A stretch of 64,000 bases of DNA from Eubacteriaceae bacterium (GCA_017531485.1 JAFXKY010000046.1:62001-126000), one strand, 5' to 3'; numbered from the stretch's first letter, positions 1 to 9,912 are shown. Numbers and translations are program-made. Notes: generated from the letters alone by a model not told the origin.

Positions 1-2
1 TC

Positions 3-380
3 CTGCTTGTAAATTATTACACCAGAACAATATCTGCCGATGATAATTATTCGACTTATGAGATCGTGCTCAAAGAAGAAAACAATGAATACTTAATTGA
101 TGAATATTCCTACGATCCCGAAAACCCGATCGCTGTTTATTCCGCGTCAAACGAAGTTTATGAGAGATGCATGGATGTATTTGATGAATATGAGATGAAT
201 AAGTGGCAGAAAAGGGAAGATCTGACAAGTCTTGAAGGGAAATATATCGTTGTGAAGATATATGACGGAAAACAACACCTCAGATTCACAACAGATGAGA
301 TCCCGTCCGACGGAGAAGAAGTATTCGAAAAGATAAGAAGCATTTTATCGGAATACATGACCAAAGATAATCTTTTATAA
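3..380 (+). CDS. Hypothetical protein, 5' end outside window
   Basis: The frame is open from the first bases of the window to the stop at 378-380, so this is the C-terminal 125 residues of a longer protein. A GTG at 66 is an internal start candidate, but nothing like a ribosome site precedes it and the frame continues upstream. The visible part is acidic, soluble and without membrane segments, with alternating strand and helix character. I do not recognise the family. No terminator hairpin is obvious before the AraC gene. Confidence 0.55.
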   Translation: MLVNYYTRTISADDNYSTYEIVLKEENNEYLIDEYSYDPENPIAVYSASNEVYERCMDVFDEYEMNKWQKREDLTSLEGKYIVVKIYDGKQHLRFTTDEIPSDGEEVFEKIRSILSEYMTKDNLL

Positions 381-505
381 ATAATATATACCAAATTCAA
401 ACGGCAATCAAAAGTACATACTATAAACCACCTCTTATTTTCGTGCATATAACGAGAGGAATCTGCGGGAAAAATATAATATAATCATTTCGTCAGGAGG
501 ATTTT

Positions 506-1354
506 ATGCAGTGGATCGAACTACTAAACAAATCCATAAAGTATATTGAAGAAAACCTTACGGGTGAAATTGATTACAATACCCTCGGAAGCATTGCCGC
601 ATGCTCGTCTTATCATTACCAGAGGATGTTTACATATATGGCAGGCGTTCCGTTATCCGAATATATCAGAAGACGCAGAATGTCCCTTGCCGCAGTTGAC
701 CTTATGGAAACGGACGAGAAAATAATCGACATCGCCCTTAAATATGGTTATTCTTCTCCGACAGCTTTTAACAGAGCGTTTCAAAGCGTGCACGGGATCG
801 CTCCGTCGAAAGTAAGGGGAGGGGAATTGAGCGTAAAATTCTATCCTGCGATTACATTTACAATCTCGATCAAAGGAGCAGAAGAAATGAACTACACAAT
901 TTCTCATAAACCGCCGTTTCGCATCGTGGGTTATTCGATGACTATCCCGAAAGAAGTGGAAGAAAGCTTCCGACTCGTTCCGAAAATGTGGGTCGATCTT
1001 GCGGAAAGCGGAAAGATACCGGAATTATACGCCATGTCGGACTCTGAACCGGACGGCCTTTTGGGTGCCTGCATCGAAAAAGGCAATGAACTTAAATACT
1101 TTATCGCCGTATCCTCAACAAAAGAGCCTATGGAAGATATGGATGAAAGCATCATTGATGCATACACATGGGCTGTCTTTAAAGGAAACGGTGAGTGTCC
1201 TGCCGCCATTCAGGAACTGGAAAGAAGGATCGTCACCGAATGGCTTCCGAATTCCGGATATGAATATGCAGATGGTCCGGATATTGAAGTATATCTCTCG
1301 CCGGATACGCAGAACGCCGTATTTGAAGTATGGCTGCCTGTGGTTAAAAAGTAA
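506..1354 (+). CDS. AraC-family regulator with GyrI-like effector domain
   Basis: The protein has 282 aa. The first ~105 residues form the double helix-turn-helix of the AraC/XylS family: the stretch CSSYHYQRMFTYMAG, then RRRRMSLAA, then IALKYGYSSPTAFNRAFQ. From about residue 128 (YTISHKPPFRIVGYSM) to the end it has the GyrI/BmrR-type small-molecule-binding fold. Such proteins are ligand-responsive activators, often of drug-efflux or stress genes. The start has a clear AGGAGG site 7 nt upstream. No target gene is linked, and the next gene is convergent. Confidence 0.88.
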   Translation: MQWIELLNKSIKYIEENLTGEIDYNTLGSIAACSSYHYQRMFTYMAGVPLSEYIRRRRMSLAAVDLMETDEKIIDIALKYGYSSPTAFNRAFQSVHGIAPSKVRGGELSVKFYPAITFTISIKGAEEMNYTISHKPPFRIVGYSMTIPKEVEESFRLVPKMWVDLAESGKIPELYAMSDSEPDGLLGACIEKGNELKYFIAVSSTKEPMEDMDESIIDAYTWAVFKGNGECPAAIQELERRIVTEWLPNSGYEYADGPDIEVYLSPDTQNAVFEVWLPVVKK

Positions 1355-1370
1355 AAAAATAATTAAAACA

Positions 1371-1405
1371 AGATCCTCACGTTTACTTCGTGAGGATCTG
1401 TTTAT
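1371..1405 (+). terminator. Intrinsic terminator after the AraC gene
   Basis: A 10-bp perfect stem (AGATCCTCAC / GTGAGGATCT, 1371-1380 with 1390-1399) and a 9-nt loop are followed by a short T-rich tail. It overlaps the last codons of the convergent DUF5131 gene, so it may serve both strands. Confidence 0.7.
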
Positions 1406-2114
1406 GTGTATTGATATTAGCTTTTTTCGCCTGTGAGGAATGAAGTTTTCGTGGGATAGTATATAACCTGCCGTCTTTCCGGAAATGAGTTCCTGTCTGT
1501 CGGAATTCAAAAGGAATATCCGCATCAATGCACTGCTGCCTTATTGACAGTATCCAGTCATAATTACATTCCCTCGCATCCACTCCCGATTCTCCGCCGA
1601 CACTGACCTGCCTTATTTCGGGTGTAAGATATTTCCTCAGATCGATCTCCTCCAGAAGCGGCTCACATACAATGAGCTTATGTTTTATCGGCGCGTTAAT
1701 AAATATCGGAAGTCTGTAATCCGCCATCTGCTGGTTTTCCACAGTACAGCATATTATCACATTATCGTATCCATCGCCCCAGTCTTCAGGGATGCAGTCG
1801 TAAAAACGGTGGATGCGCTTTGTGATAAAAAGAAACATCGCATCCTGCCGCTGACGTATCATATCCCACGCTTCTTTTCTCCACTCATCCGCTTTATCAA
1901 GAAGAAAATCGGATGTGAAACACGTGTATATTATCTCTCCGGAAGGCAGTTTCCAGCTCCCGTCGCGTTTTTTCTTTATCGGATCGTAAAATGAGGCATT
2001 TTTCCTGACTTCACGTGCATTTCTGTCATATTTCTCGTCGCTGCGATATACATAACAATACTTGCACCCCGCGCTTATTTTGTCGCATCCGTGCCACGGA
2101 TTCCATCCTGACAT
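1383..2114 (-). CDS. DUF5131 (phage Gp37/Gp68-like) family protein
   Basis: The protein has about 243 aa. The N-terminus carries WNPWHGCDKISAGCKYCY, a CX6CX2C cysteine cluster typical of the DUF5131/Gp37-Gp68 family, which resembles the iron-sulfur motif of radical SAM enzymes. The FITKR, CTVENQ and SVGGESG motifs also fit this family. The biochemical role of the family is not established. I place the start at 2114, because GGAGG lies 5 nt before that ATG, whereas the upstream in-frame ATG at 2132 has no ribosome site and abuts the clpX terminator. Family members occur in phages and in chromosomes. Confidence 0.8.
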   Translation of the reverse strand: MSGWNPWHGCDKISAGCKYCYVYRSDEKYDRNAREVRKNASFYDPIKKKRDGSWKLPSGEIIYTCFTSDFLLDKADEWRKEAWDMIRQRQDAMFLFITKRIHRFYDCIPEDWGDGYDNVIICCTVENQQMADYRLPIFINAPIKHKLIVCEPLLEEIDLRKYLTPEIRQVSVGGESGVDARECNYDWILSIRQQCIDADIPFEFRQTGTHFRKDGRLYTIPRKLHSSQAKKANINTHKQILTK

Positions 2115-2136
2115 ATATTCCTCCGTACTCATTTAC

Positions 2137-2160
2137 AAAAACTGCCGGAATGACCGGCAG
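2137..2160 (-). terminator. Intrinsic terminator after clpX
   Basis: A 7-bp stem (CTGCCGG / CCGGCAG, 2142-2148 with 2154-2160) is followed by TTTTTG when read on the minus strand. It closes the clpX transcript. Confidence 0.75.
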
Positions 2161-2168
2161 CGTATAAA

Positions 2169-3464
2169 TTATTCTTCGATTTTTATTTCATTTCCTTCAG
2201 CATCATAAAACTCAACGCCTTCGCATGAATATCTCGTATCTGTTACGGCATCTTTTGTGACGATTATCTTCGCAAGGTTTTCGATGTCCGGAGCGATGAA
2301 CATGATTCTTTGCATCATGTGTTCCATAATTCCTCTGACACCTCTTGCACCGACATTTCTCTTGAGGGCAAGCTCTGCAACAGCTTCGATAGCTTCGTCC
2401 GTGAGCACAAGTTCGATGTCATCCATTCCTAAAAGCGCCACATACTGCTTGAGAATCGCATTCTTCGGCTCTGTGATGATCCTTACAAGGCTTTCTTTAT
2501 CGAGAGCTGAAAGGGAAGTGATGATCGGAAGTCTGCCTACAAGCTCGGGAATAAGTCCGTAACGCATCAGATCCTGCGGAAGGATGTCTTTGATGAGTTT
2601 TTCGCGATCAACATCCACATTCTGTGAGATATCGCTCTCAAAACCGAGGGATTTCTTTGCAACCCTGCTTGAAATACTCTTTTCAATTCCTTCGAATGCG
2701 CCGGCACAGATAAAGAGAATGTTTGAAGTATCGATCTGAATGAATTCCTGATTGGGGTGTTTTCTTCCGCCATTGGGAGGTACGTTTGCAACCGTACCTT
2801 CGAGGATCTTCAGAAGTGCCTGCTGAACGCCTTCGCCGCTTACATCACGGGTTATAGACACGTTTTCGCTCTTTCTTGCGATCTTATCCATTTCGTCGAT
2901 GTATACGATCCCGTTCTGAGCAAGCTCAACATCAAAGTCTGCTGCCTGAATAAGTCTGAGAAGGATATTTTCCACGTCTTCGCCGACATAACCCGCTTCA
3001 GTGAGAGAAGTGGCATCTGTGATCGCAAAAGGAACATTGAGAGCTTTTGCAAGTGTCTGAGCGAGGAGAGTTTTACCTGAACCTGTCGGACCGATGAGAA
3101 GAATATTTGATTTCTGAATTTCAGTATCGAAATCTTCATCAAGGTTATTGATCCTCTTATAGTGATTATATACTGCAACAGCAAGGGCGATCTTCGCATC
3201 GTCCTGACCGATTACGTATTCATCCATAAACGCCTTCAGCTCTGACGGTCTGAGTTTCGTATCGAAAAGATCACTCTTCACCTGTGTTGAATATGCTCTC
3301 TTGCTGTCTTCAAGAATATCATATAAGAGTTCCACACATTCGCTGCAGATAAGTGCGTTTCTGCCTCTGATGAACTGCTCTCTGCCCGTATCGGGCTTTC
3401 CGCAGAACGAGCAGTAATTCTGCGGACGTTTTGTATCATTGTTGTTATTTTCGTTGTTTGCCAT
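2169..3464 (-). CDS. clpX: ClpX, ATP-dependent protease unfoldase subunit
   Basis: The protein has 431 aa, the usual length. The N-terminal C4 zinc domain (CSFCGKP near residue 18 and CSEC near 39) recruits substrates and adaptors. The AAA+ module has Walker A GPTGSGKT, Walker [11 protein letters not shown] and a sensor/arginine region (ELVGRLP), followed by the C-terminal small domain. The hexamer unfolds tagged proteins and feeds them to ClpP in the cytosol. It lies 9 nt downstream of clpP in the conserved order tig-clpP-clpX, and a terminator follows directly. Confidence 0.98.
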   Translation of the reverse strand: MANNENNNNDTKRPQNYCSFCGKPDTGREQFIRGRNALICSECVELLYDILEDSKRAYSTQVKSDLFDTKLRPSELKAFMDEYVIGQDDAKIALAVAVYNHYKRINNLDEDFDTEIQKSNILLIGPTGSGKTLLAQTLAKALNVPFAITDATSLTEAGYVGEDVENILLRLIQAADFDVELAQNGIVYIDEMDKIARKSENVSITRDVSGEGVQQALLKILEGTVANVPPNGGRKHPNQEFIQIDTSNILFICAGAFEGIEKSISSRVAKKSLGFESDISQNVDVDREKLIKDILPQDLMRYGLIPELVGRLPIITSLSALDKESLVRIITEPKNAILKQYVALLGMDDIELVLTDEAIEAVAELALKRNVGARGVRGIMEHMMQRIMFIAPDIENLAKIIVTKDAVTDTRYSCEGVEFYDAEGNEIKIEE

Positions 3465-3473
3465 AAAACCCTT

Positions 3474-4055
3474 TTATCTTGAAGTTACCACCTTGTCAAT
3501 AAGACCATACTCCATAGCTTCGTCAGCTTCCATGAAGTAATCTTTTTCTGTATCTCTGGCGATTGTTTCGATATCTTTGCCTGTATTTTCTGCAAGAATA
3601 GAATTTAATTTCTGTTTCAATTTGAGAAGTCTTGACGCATATATCTCAACGTCTGTACTTTTGCCTGTCGCACCGCCTGACGGCTGATGGATCATGATCT
3701 CGCTGTTGGGAAGGGCATATCTTTTTCCTTTTGCTCCTGCCGCAAGAAGGAATGCTCCCATTGATGCCGCCATACCGACGCAGATGGTGGATACGTCGCA
3801 TTTGATGTAATTCATAGTATCGTAAATCGCAAATCCTGCCGTTACGCTTCCTCCCGGGGAGTTGATATAGATACTGATATCTTTATTGGGATCCTGTCCT
3901 TCAAGGAAGATAAGCTGAGCGACGATACTGTCTGCTACCTGATCATTAATTTCACCTGTGAGCATGATGATACGGTCTTTGAGAAGTCTTGAATAGATGT
4001 CGTAAGAGCGTTCTCCCTTGTTTGTTTCTTCAACTACAATTGGTACTAATGCCAT
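3474..4055 (-). CDS. clpP: ClpP, ATP-dependent protease proteolytic subunit
   Basis: The protein has 193 aa, full length. Catalytic serine lies in GMAASMGA, catalytic histidine in MIHQPSGG, and the aspartate follows in the C-terminal third. The N-terminal loop ([20 protein letters not shown]) matches ClpP. It forms the tetradecameric peptidase barrel that partners the adjacent ClpX. The start has AGGAGG 8 nt upstream. A terminator lies between tig and clpP, so clpPX may partly depend on readthrough or on a promoter in the 4056-4109 gap. Confidence 0.98.
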   Translation of the reverse strand: MALVPIVVEETNKGERSYDIYSRLLKDRIIMLTGEINDQVADSIVAQLIFLEGQDPNKDISIYINSPGGSVTAGFAIYDTMNYIKCDVSTICVGMAASMGAFLLAAGAKGKRYALPNSEIMIHQPSGGATGKSTDVEIYASRLLKLKQKLNSILAENTGKDIETIARDTEKDYFMEADEAMEYGLIDKVVTSR

Positions 4056-4109
4056 AGTTTTTCCTCCTGATTTGTATAATTGATGTTTTCTGTATACATT
4101 ATAGCATAT

Positions 4110-4156
4110 TTTTTATTAAAAACAAACCCGTCAGGCTAAAAAGCTGCGACGGGTTT
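4110..4156 (-). terminator. Intrinsic terminator after tig
   Basis: A 9-bp stem (AAACCCGTC / GACGGGTTT, 4124-4132 with 4148-4156) with internal pairing is followed on the minus strand by GTTTTTAATAAAAAAT. It separates tig from clpPX and probably lets only part of the transcription through. Confidence 0.8.
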
Positions 4157-4178
4157 GAGTTTTTTATTCAAAAATCGA

Positions 4179-5498
4179 TTATTCTTCTACGATCGGTGTT
4201 TTGTCAGCGTTTTCGAGAAGGAAATCATAGAACTTGTTCTGAACGAGAGAAGAAGCGATGTATGACATTACTGATTCGTTGTTGAGATACTGAGCTTTGA
4301 AATCTTCAACTGTCATGTTGTAGAGTTCAGCAAATCTTTCATATTCTTTTTCAAGTTCTTCATCGTTCGGAGTGAGGTTTTCTACTTCGAGGATCTTCTT
4401 TGTGATGTACTGTGATTTGATTTCGTTTACAGCCTGTGCCCTGAATGTTTCTTCGAACTGGTTCGGATCTTTGTTTTCGCTGTATTCAAGAACCTGTTTG
4501 TAATAATCTTCCGGCTGGAATCCGTATGAACGGAGTCTTGCTTCGTAAGACTGTCTTACCTGCTGTGCCTGTGCATCGATTTCAGCTTCAGCGATTTCCA
4601 TTTCTGTGTTGTTTACGAGTTCAGAAATGATTGTCTGTTCAGCAGCTGTTTTGAGAGAAGCTTCTTTTTCAGCTTTTACCTTTTCAGCCATTTCATCTTT
4701 CATAGCCTGAAGGTTGTCATAGCCGAGGTCGAGAGCGAAATCTTCATCGATTACCGGAAGTTCTTTTCTCTTGATTTCGTGAACATAAACTTTGAAGAGT
4801 ACCGGTTTGCCTGCGAGAGCTTCTGAGTGATATTCTTCGGGGAATGTTACGTTTACATCTACTTCGCTTTCAGCTTTAGCGCCTACGAGAGCTTCTTCGA
4901 ATCCCGGAATGAATGTGCCGCTGCCGAGTGTGAGGGGATAGTTTTCGCCTTTGCCACCGTCGAATGCAACGCCGTTGTCAAAACCTTCGAAGTCGATTGT
5001 GAGTGTGTCGCCGATAATAGCTGTTTCGTCTGTTACAGTGATTTCTCTTGCATTCTTTTCAGCCTGTTCGTTGATCTTAGCAAGGATGTCTTCTTCTGTA
5101 GCTGTGTATTCGAGTGAACCTACTTTGATGCCCTTGTACTGCGGAAGTTCGAATGTCGGTTCTACCGGTACATCAAGGATAAGTACGGCGCCGTTTTCGC
5201 CGATTTCTTCGATAGAAACGAGTGTCGGCATAGCAACCGGATTAAGTTTTGATTCTTCGAGGAAAGCTGTGTAAACTTCCGGGAAAGCTTCGTCGAGAGC
5301 ATCTTCATAGAACACGCTCTTACCGAATTTGTTTTCGATGATGTGTCTGGGAGCTTTGCCTTTTCTGAATCCCGGTACGTTGTAACGACCTTTATTCTTA
5401 TTATATGCAGCAACGATACCTTTTTCGAAAGCTTCTTTGGAGATTTCGAGTTTTACGTTTGCTACGCTTTTTTCAGTGCTTAAAATTTCATAGCTCAT
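4179..5498 (-). CDS. tig: Trigger factor, ribosome-associated chaperone
   Basis: The protein has 439 aa. It has an N-terminal ribosome-binding domain with the signature NVPGFRKGKAP (near residue 43), a central FKBP-type peptidyl-prolyl isomerase domain (around GDTLTIDFEGF) and a helical C-terminal chaperone domain rich in Glu, Gln and Ala. It binds nascent chains at the ribosome exit. I choose the start at 5498 (MSYEILSTEK) because AGGAGG is 11 nt upstream. The longer in-frame start at 5525 would place this ribosome site inside the gene. It is the first gene of the tig-clpP-clpX group. Confidence 0.97.
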   Translation of the reverse strand: MSYEILSTEKSVANVKLEISKEAFEKGIVAAYNKNKGRYNVPGFRKGKAPRHIIENKFGKSVFYEDALDEAFPEVYTAFLEESKLNPVAMPTLVSIEEIGENGAVLILDVPVEPTFELPQYKGIKVGSLEYTATEEDILAKINEQAEKNAREITVTDETAIIGDTLTIDFEGFDNGVAFDGGKGENYPLTLGSGTFIPGFEEALVGAKAESEVDVNVTFPEEYHSEALAGKPVLFKVYVHEIKRKELPVIDEDFALDLGYDNLQAMKDEMAEKVKAEKEASLKTAAEQTIISELVNNTEMEIAEAEIDAQAQQVRQSYEARLRSYGFQPEDYYKQVLEYSENKDPNQFEETFRAQAVNEIKSQYITKKILEVENLTPNDEELEKEYERFAELYNMTVEDFKAQYLNNESVMSYIASSLVQNKFYDFLLENADKTPIVEE

Positions 5499-5571
5499 TT
5501 GTATATATTCCTCCTGACAAAGCAAATCATCAGAACTGCGATATCTGATGTCTGCCGTGATAACCTAATAT

Positions 5572-5600
5572 ATTTTAAGGGAAAATCGCCATTCTGTCAA
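5572..5600 (-). promoter_or_regulatory. Sigma-A type promoter for tig
   Basis: On the minus strand TTGACA (5595-5600) and TAAAAT (5572-5577) are separated by 17 nt, giving a leader of roughly 65 nt before the tig start. The 349-nt gap between tig and trkA holds this promoter and the divergent trkA promoter. I see no further gene in it. Confidence 0.7.
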
Positions 5601-5777
5601 CAATATTGCTCAATTTTTATCAATTTACTTTCAAGATTTTTCCATCTTACATCATTTTTGGCCGATTTTCTTGTTTTATTCGTTTTTCTGATGTTCAGAT
5701 TATCCGCCCGGGGCAATTTCTCTTTAAAGAAGTCATAAGAGAAATTCTCCTGCGCTGGAAAATTTACGAAAAAACTA

Positions 5778-5806
5778 TTCTATTAATAAAGATTATGTGG
5801 TATAAT
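5778..5806 (+). promoter_or_regulatory. Promoter for trkAH
   Basis: An extended -10 element, TGG followed by TATAAT at 5801-5806, has a weak -35 (TTCTAT at 5778-5783) 17 nt upstream. It drives the trkA-trkH pair about 60 nt downstream. Confidence 0.55.
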
Positions 5807-5874
5807 CCGCTTATATAGTTCAAAATGATACGTGTCAATAATATCTGATGTGTACGTACAAAAAGGAGTGTAAA

Positions 5875-7236
5875 ATGAACGTTGTAATAGTTGGCTGCGG
5901 CCTTGTCGGAAGAACGGTTGCCCAGCAGCTTTCAAATGAGAACGTGGACATAACCCTCATCGACAATGACTATCAGACGCTGAAAACTGTTTCCGATACA
6001 TATGATGTTATGGGCTTTTGCGGAAACGGAGCAAGCTATGAGGTACAGGTGGAAGCAGAAACATCAAAGGCGGATCTGCTTATCGCCGTAACTCCGTCAG
6101 ATGAGATCAATATACTCTGCTGTCTTCTCGCAAAGAAACTCGGAGCGAAGAACACCATTGCCAGAGTGAGAAACCCGGAATATATTCATCAGCTTGAATT
6201 CATGAAGGAAGATCTCGGTCTTTCCATGTCAATCAACCCTGAATACGCAGCAGCGGAAGAAATAATGAATCTCATCAGATTCCCGCAGGCACTTAATGTT
6301 CAGGGATTCGAAAACGGCAGACTCAACATGGTGGACCTTCTTCTGGAAGAAGGAAACCCGCTTATCGGACTGAAACTGTATGAGATTTATAAAAAATACA
6401 ATATCCGACTCCTCATTTGTGCAGTAAACAGAAACAAGGAAGTCATCATTCCGAACGGGGATACTCTTTTATGTGAAAACGACGTAATTACTATCTCGAC
6501 AACTCAGACAGAGCTTGAAAAATTCTTTGAAGCCGCAGGAATCAGAAAGAAAGTGATCGACTCAGCAATGATCATCGGCGGCAGCAAGATCGCTTATTAT
6601 CTCACTCAGAAGCTTGTGGAAAGCGGCGTCGATGTAAAGATCATCGAAAAAGATGAACAGAGATGTGTTCAGCTTTGCGAAACTCTCCCGTCGAAGGTTC
6701 AGATCGTCAACGGTCACGGAATGGACGAAGATACTCTCGACGAAGAGGGAATGGATGAATACGACGCATTCATCGCTCTTACGGGCGTTGACGAGGAAAA
6801 TACTATCATTTCCATGTATGCGAATGCAAAAGGAATTGATAAAGTCATCACAAAAATAAACAAGATGTCCATTTTTGACATGATCAAATCCGCGGATATG
6901 GATAGCATCGTTTTCCCGAAGCTCATCACTTCCAACATCATCGTCAGCTACGTCAGAGCCATGAAAAATTCTGTCGGAAGTACAGTAAAGGCTCTCCACA
7001 AGATCGGTGACAGAAAACTCGATGCGCTCCAGTTCGAGATAAAGGAAAACGCACAGATAATCGGTTCTCCGTTTAAAAACCTCAAATTCAAGGAAAACAA
7101 TGTGCTTATTGCCGGCATAATCAGAAATGAGCAGGTAATCATCCCTGACGGCAACAGCTCCATTCAGGCAGGGGACAGCGTTATCGTTGTGACGCACGCA
7201 TCCGACCTTCACGACATCAACGACATTCTGAGGTAG
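5875..7236 (+). CDS. trkA: TrkA, regulatory NAD-binding subunit of Trk potassium uptake
   Basis: The protein has 453 aa. Two tandem RCK modules are visible: a Rossmann motif at the N-terminus (VIVGCGLVGRTVA) and a second, degenerate one near residue 225 (MIIGGSKIAYYL), each followed by a C-terminal ligand-binding lobe. Cytosolic TrkA rings gate the TrkH channel in response to nucleotides. The start is set at 5875, where AAAAGGAG lies 7 nt upstream. The frame extends to an ATG at 5848, which lacks a ribosome site. The gene is 3 nt from trkH, so the two are co-transcribed. Confidence 0.95.
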   Translation: MNVVIVGCGLVGRTVAQQLSNENVDITLIDNDYQTLKTVSDTYDVMGFCGNGASYEVQVEAETSKADLLIAVTPSDEINILCCLLAKKLGAKNTIARVRNPEYIHQLEFMKEDLGLSMSINPEYAAAEEIMNLIRFPQALNVQGFENGRLNMVDLLLEEGNPLIGLKLYEIYKKYNIRLLICAVNRNKEVIIPNGDTLLCENDVITISTTQTELEKFFEAAGIRKKVIDSAMIIGGSKIAYYLTQKLVESGVDVKIIEKDEQRCVQLCETLPSKVQIVNGHGMDEDTLDEEGMDEYDAFIALTGVDEENTIISMYANAKGIDKVITKINKMSIFDMIKSADMDSIVFPKLITSNIIVSYVRAMKNSVGSTVKALHKIGDRKLDALQFEIKENAQIIGSPFKNLKFKENNVLIAGIIRNEQVIIPDGNSSIQAGDSVIVVTHASDLHDINDILR

Positions 7237-7239
7237 GCC

Positions 7240-8694
7240 ATGAACAGAAAAATGGTAAGAACGACCATAGGACAGGTAATGATCGTTGAAGCTGTCCTGA
7301 TGGTTCTTCCGCTTATCGTAGCGCTGATATATAAAGAATATTCATTGCTTCTGCCGTTTATCATTCCGATGACATTTCTTGCTGTTATCGGATATCTGAT
7401 GAGCCGCAAAAAAATAGAGAACATGACGATTTACGCAAGGGAAAGCTTTGTCATCGTAGCTTTGTCATGGATAGTGGTAAGTATGTTCGGTGCACTCCCG
7501 TTCGTTCTGAGCGGTGAAATTCCGTCATATGTAGACGCACTGTTTGAGATCGTTTCCGGTTTCACGACGACCGGCGCAAGTATCCTTACAGATGTTGAAG
7601 CGATGAGCAGATCTCTTCTCTTCTGGAGAAGCTTTTCCCACTGGATCGGCGGCATGGGAGTTCTCGTATTCCTTCTCGCTCTCGTTCCGAATGCGGGAAA
7701 CCGTTCAATGAACATCATGAAAGCGGAATCTCCCGGACCATCGGTTTCCAAGCTCGTTCCAAAAACAAAAGAAACGGCAAAGATACTCTACACAATATAT
7801 CTCGGAATCACTGTCATTGAGATCATTCTCCTCCTTATTGCGGGAATGCCGCTGTTTGACAGTATCCTGCACACATTCGGAACAGTCGGCACAGGTGGCT
7901 TCGGCGTCAAGGCTGACAGCTATGGAAGCTATAATGCGGCATGCCAGTGGATAACGACCATCTTCATGATGCTCTCAGGTACAAACTTCACATTCTTCTA
8001 CTATCTCATCATAAAGACCTACTACAAGGCCTTCACAATGGAAGAAGTAAGATGGTACTACGGAATATTTGCCGCCGCAACGATAATCATCACGATCAAT
8101 ATCCTTCATATGTACTCAGGAGTGTTTGAATCTCTCACTCACGCAGCGTTTACAGTTGCTACCGCAATGACGACAACAGGATATGCAACCACGAACTTCG
8201 ATCTGTGGCCGTCTTTTTCAAAGACCATCGTCGTTGTTCTCATGTTCTTCGGCGCCTGCGCAGGAAGTACAGGTGGCGGAATCAAGACATCAAGACTTGT
8301 AATCGCTCTTAAATACTGTTACTATGAAGTAAAGAAGATGCTTTTCCCGAAAACAGTCAATATCGTAAAGATGGACGGAAAAGCTGTAGAAGATTCGGTT
8401 ATAAGAGGAACGAATGTATTTATCCTTCTTTACTGCTTTATCGCAATAGTTTCGGTGATCATCATATCCTTTGACGGATTTGATATGACCAGTAACTTTA
8501 CTGCGATAATCTCAGCCCTTTCAAATATCGGCCCGGGACTTTCAATGGTCGGCCCTGCAGGGAATTTCTCTGCGTACAGCAACCTTTCCAAGCTTGTGAT
8601 CACTCTCGACATGCTCCTCGGAAGGCTCGAAATATTCCCGATCCTGCTCCTTATGGCTCCGTCCAACTGGAAGAAATCAAAAAAGAAAAGATAA
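7240..8694 (+). CDS. trkH: TrkH, membrane potassium uptake channel subunit
   Basis: The protein has 484 aa with about ten membrane segments. Four pore-loop selectivity motifs typical of the Trk/Ktr family can be read in order: SGFTTTGAS, GTVGTGGFG, AMTTTGYAT and LSNIGPGLS. It passes K+ inward under control of the adjacent TrkA. The gene follows trkA by 3 nt and is closed by a strong hairpin at 8700-8724. Confidence 0.96.
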   Translation: MNRKMVRTTIGQVMIVEAVLMVLPLIVALIYKEYSLLLPFIIPMTFLAVIGYLMSRKKIENMTIYARESFVIVALSWIVVSMFGALPFVLSGEIPSYVDALFEIVSGFTTTGASILTDVEAMSRSLLFWRSFSHWIGGMGVLVFLLALVPNAGNRSMNIMKAESPGPSVSKLVPKTKETAKILYTIYLGITVIEIILLLIAGMPLFDSILHTFGTVGTGGFGVKADSYGSYNAACQWITTIFMMLSGTNFTFFYYLIIKTYYKAFTMEEVRWYYGIFAAATIIITINILHMYSGVFESLTHAAFTVATAMTTTGYATTNFDLWPSFSKTIVVVLMFFGACAGSTGGGIKTSRLVIALKYCYYEVKKMLFPKTVNIVKMDGKAVEDSVIRGTNVFILLYCFIAIVSVIIISFDGFDMTSNFTAIISALSNIGPGLSMVGPAGNFSAYSNLSKLVITLDMLLGRLEIFPILLLMAPSNWKKSKKKR

Positions 8695-8699
8695 AAATA

Positions 8700-8733
8700 A
8701 AGGTATCACATTTCGTGATACCTTATTTTTATT
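8700..8733. terminator. Bidirectional intrinsic terminator
   Basis: A 10-bp stem (AAGGTATCAC / GTGATACCTT, 8700-8709 with 8715-8724) has T-rich flank on the plus side and A-rich flank before it, between the convergent trkH and lipoprotein genes. Confidence 0.8.
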
Positions 8734-9367
8734 CCTGAACCGTTTCGTCTGTATCATTGGAAGGCTGTTCATCGTCTGTGATATTAATATCTTCCGAGTT
8801 TCCGACATCATCACTCTGATCTGCCGGTCCGTCAACTTCAACCTGCTTTTCGGTTACATCAAAGAAAGTCGCGTCTATGTATTCTTCCACTATTTGTCTG
8901 TCCTCGTCAACGCTGAGATAAATGTAATAACCGTCTCTTTCCATTACAAATGAATTTTCAGCCTGTTTGAGAGATGCTTCGAGATATCCCGTAAACGTAT
9001 CTACAACGTCCTGCTTTCTCTGATCAATTCCGAATTTAACGACTGCATCTTTACCTTTTACGGGCTTTACGATAAGCACATTGTCTGCGCTTGACATCGA
9101 GATCGAAAATACTCCCGCATACTCTTCCACTGCAGACGGCGTTATGTGAAACAGGCTTTCAAGCGTCTTGTCGCTGATTTCCATGGGCATATCAAAACCG
9201 TACTGTTTCCTTATCTGCTTCGCCATATCCTCAAGTGTCATGTCTTTTTTGAGAGTATATTCCGTCACTGTGATGTAATGTTTTTCCCCTCCGTCATCCG
9301 GTTTGTCGCAGGCACAAATACCTGCGATGAGGAGAAAGATCATCATTATTGAAAGTATTTTTTTCAT
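8729..9367 (-). CDS. Putative lipoprotein of unknown function
   Basis: The protein has 212 aa. A lysine-led hydrophobic signal (MKKILSIMMIFLLIAG) ends in a cysteine at about residue 20 that fits a lipobox (ICAC), so it is probably anchored outside the membrane. The mature part has mixed alpha/beta character, and the last ~45 residues are a low-complexity Asp/Glu-rich tail (DQSDDVGNSEDINITDDE). Resemblance to DUF4358-type lipoproteins is possible but not proven. Monocistronic. Confidence 0.65.
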   Translation of the reverse strand: MKKILSIMMIFLLIAGICACDKPDDGGEKHYITVTEYTLKKDMTLEDMAKQIRKQYGFDMPMEISDKTLESLFHITPSAVEEYAGVFSISMSSADNVLIVKPVKGKDAVVKFGIDQRKQDVVDTFTGYLEASLKQAENSFVMERDGYYIYLSVDEDRQIVEEYIDATFFDVTEKQVEVDGPADQSDDVGNSEDINITDDEQPSNDTDETVQE

Positions 9368-9433
9368 TTTCCCCTTGTTCCTTTATAATATTTTTTCCAT
9401 TATATCAGAAATTTACTTCATATGATATATAAT

Positions 9434-9895
9434 TCACATATTATTATCAAAAATTTCCACGCGATTTAAATCATTTGTGTCAATTATCATATATCTTCCG
9501 TCGTAGCCGAGTGAACCGGGGTTCAGCATCAGAACGCCGTTTCTGTATTCTTTAAAAGCAATATGGGTATGTCCGAAAAGGCACACGTCAGCACATTCCC
9601 TTAAAGATTTTGCTAAAATAAGATCTTTTGTGGATTTGACGTTATAACGGTGTCCGTGCGTCATAAATATTTTAATGTTTTCGATCTTTACTGTGTGCTG
9701 TTCTTCTTCGTCCGTTTCGTACCGGTCACAGTTTCCTCTGACAGCCACAAACCCCATGCCTTTTCTGTCGACCCTGCGAAGGTCGTTGATACCGTCACCC
9801 ATATGAAGGATGAGTTCACATTCGGGATGAGAATCAATGACCTTCTGAAGTGCGGATGTATTTGTATGCGTATCTGATATTACAAGTATTTTCAT
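9434..9895 (-). CDS. YfcE/MJ0936-type metallophosphoesterase
   Basis: The protein has 153 aa. It has the calcineurin-like phosphoesterase motifs DTHTN (residues 8-12), GDGIND, GNCD and GHTH, which bind two metal ions. The short single-domain form matches the YfcE family of phosphodiesterases. The start at 9895 has GGAGG 5 nt upstream. A GTG at 9907 is in frame but contains the ribosome site. Its promoter overlaps the end of the upstream gene. Confidence 0.9.
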   Translation of the reverse strand: MKILVISDTHTNTSALQKVIDSHPECELILHMGDGINDLRRVDRKGMGFVAVRGNCDRYETDEEEQHTVKIENIKIFMTHGHRYNVKSTKDLILAKSLRECADVCLFGHTHIAFKEYRNGVLMLNPGSLGYDGRYMIIDTNDLNRVEIFDNNM

Positions 9896-9912
9896 AATTT
9901 CCTCCACGCAAC

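Noticed and set aside
1383-2114. DUF5131 gene as a sign of a prophage at the left end
   Set aside because: The family occurs in phages, but no other phage gene, repeat or composition change is nearby.
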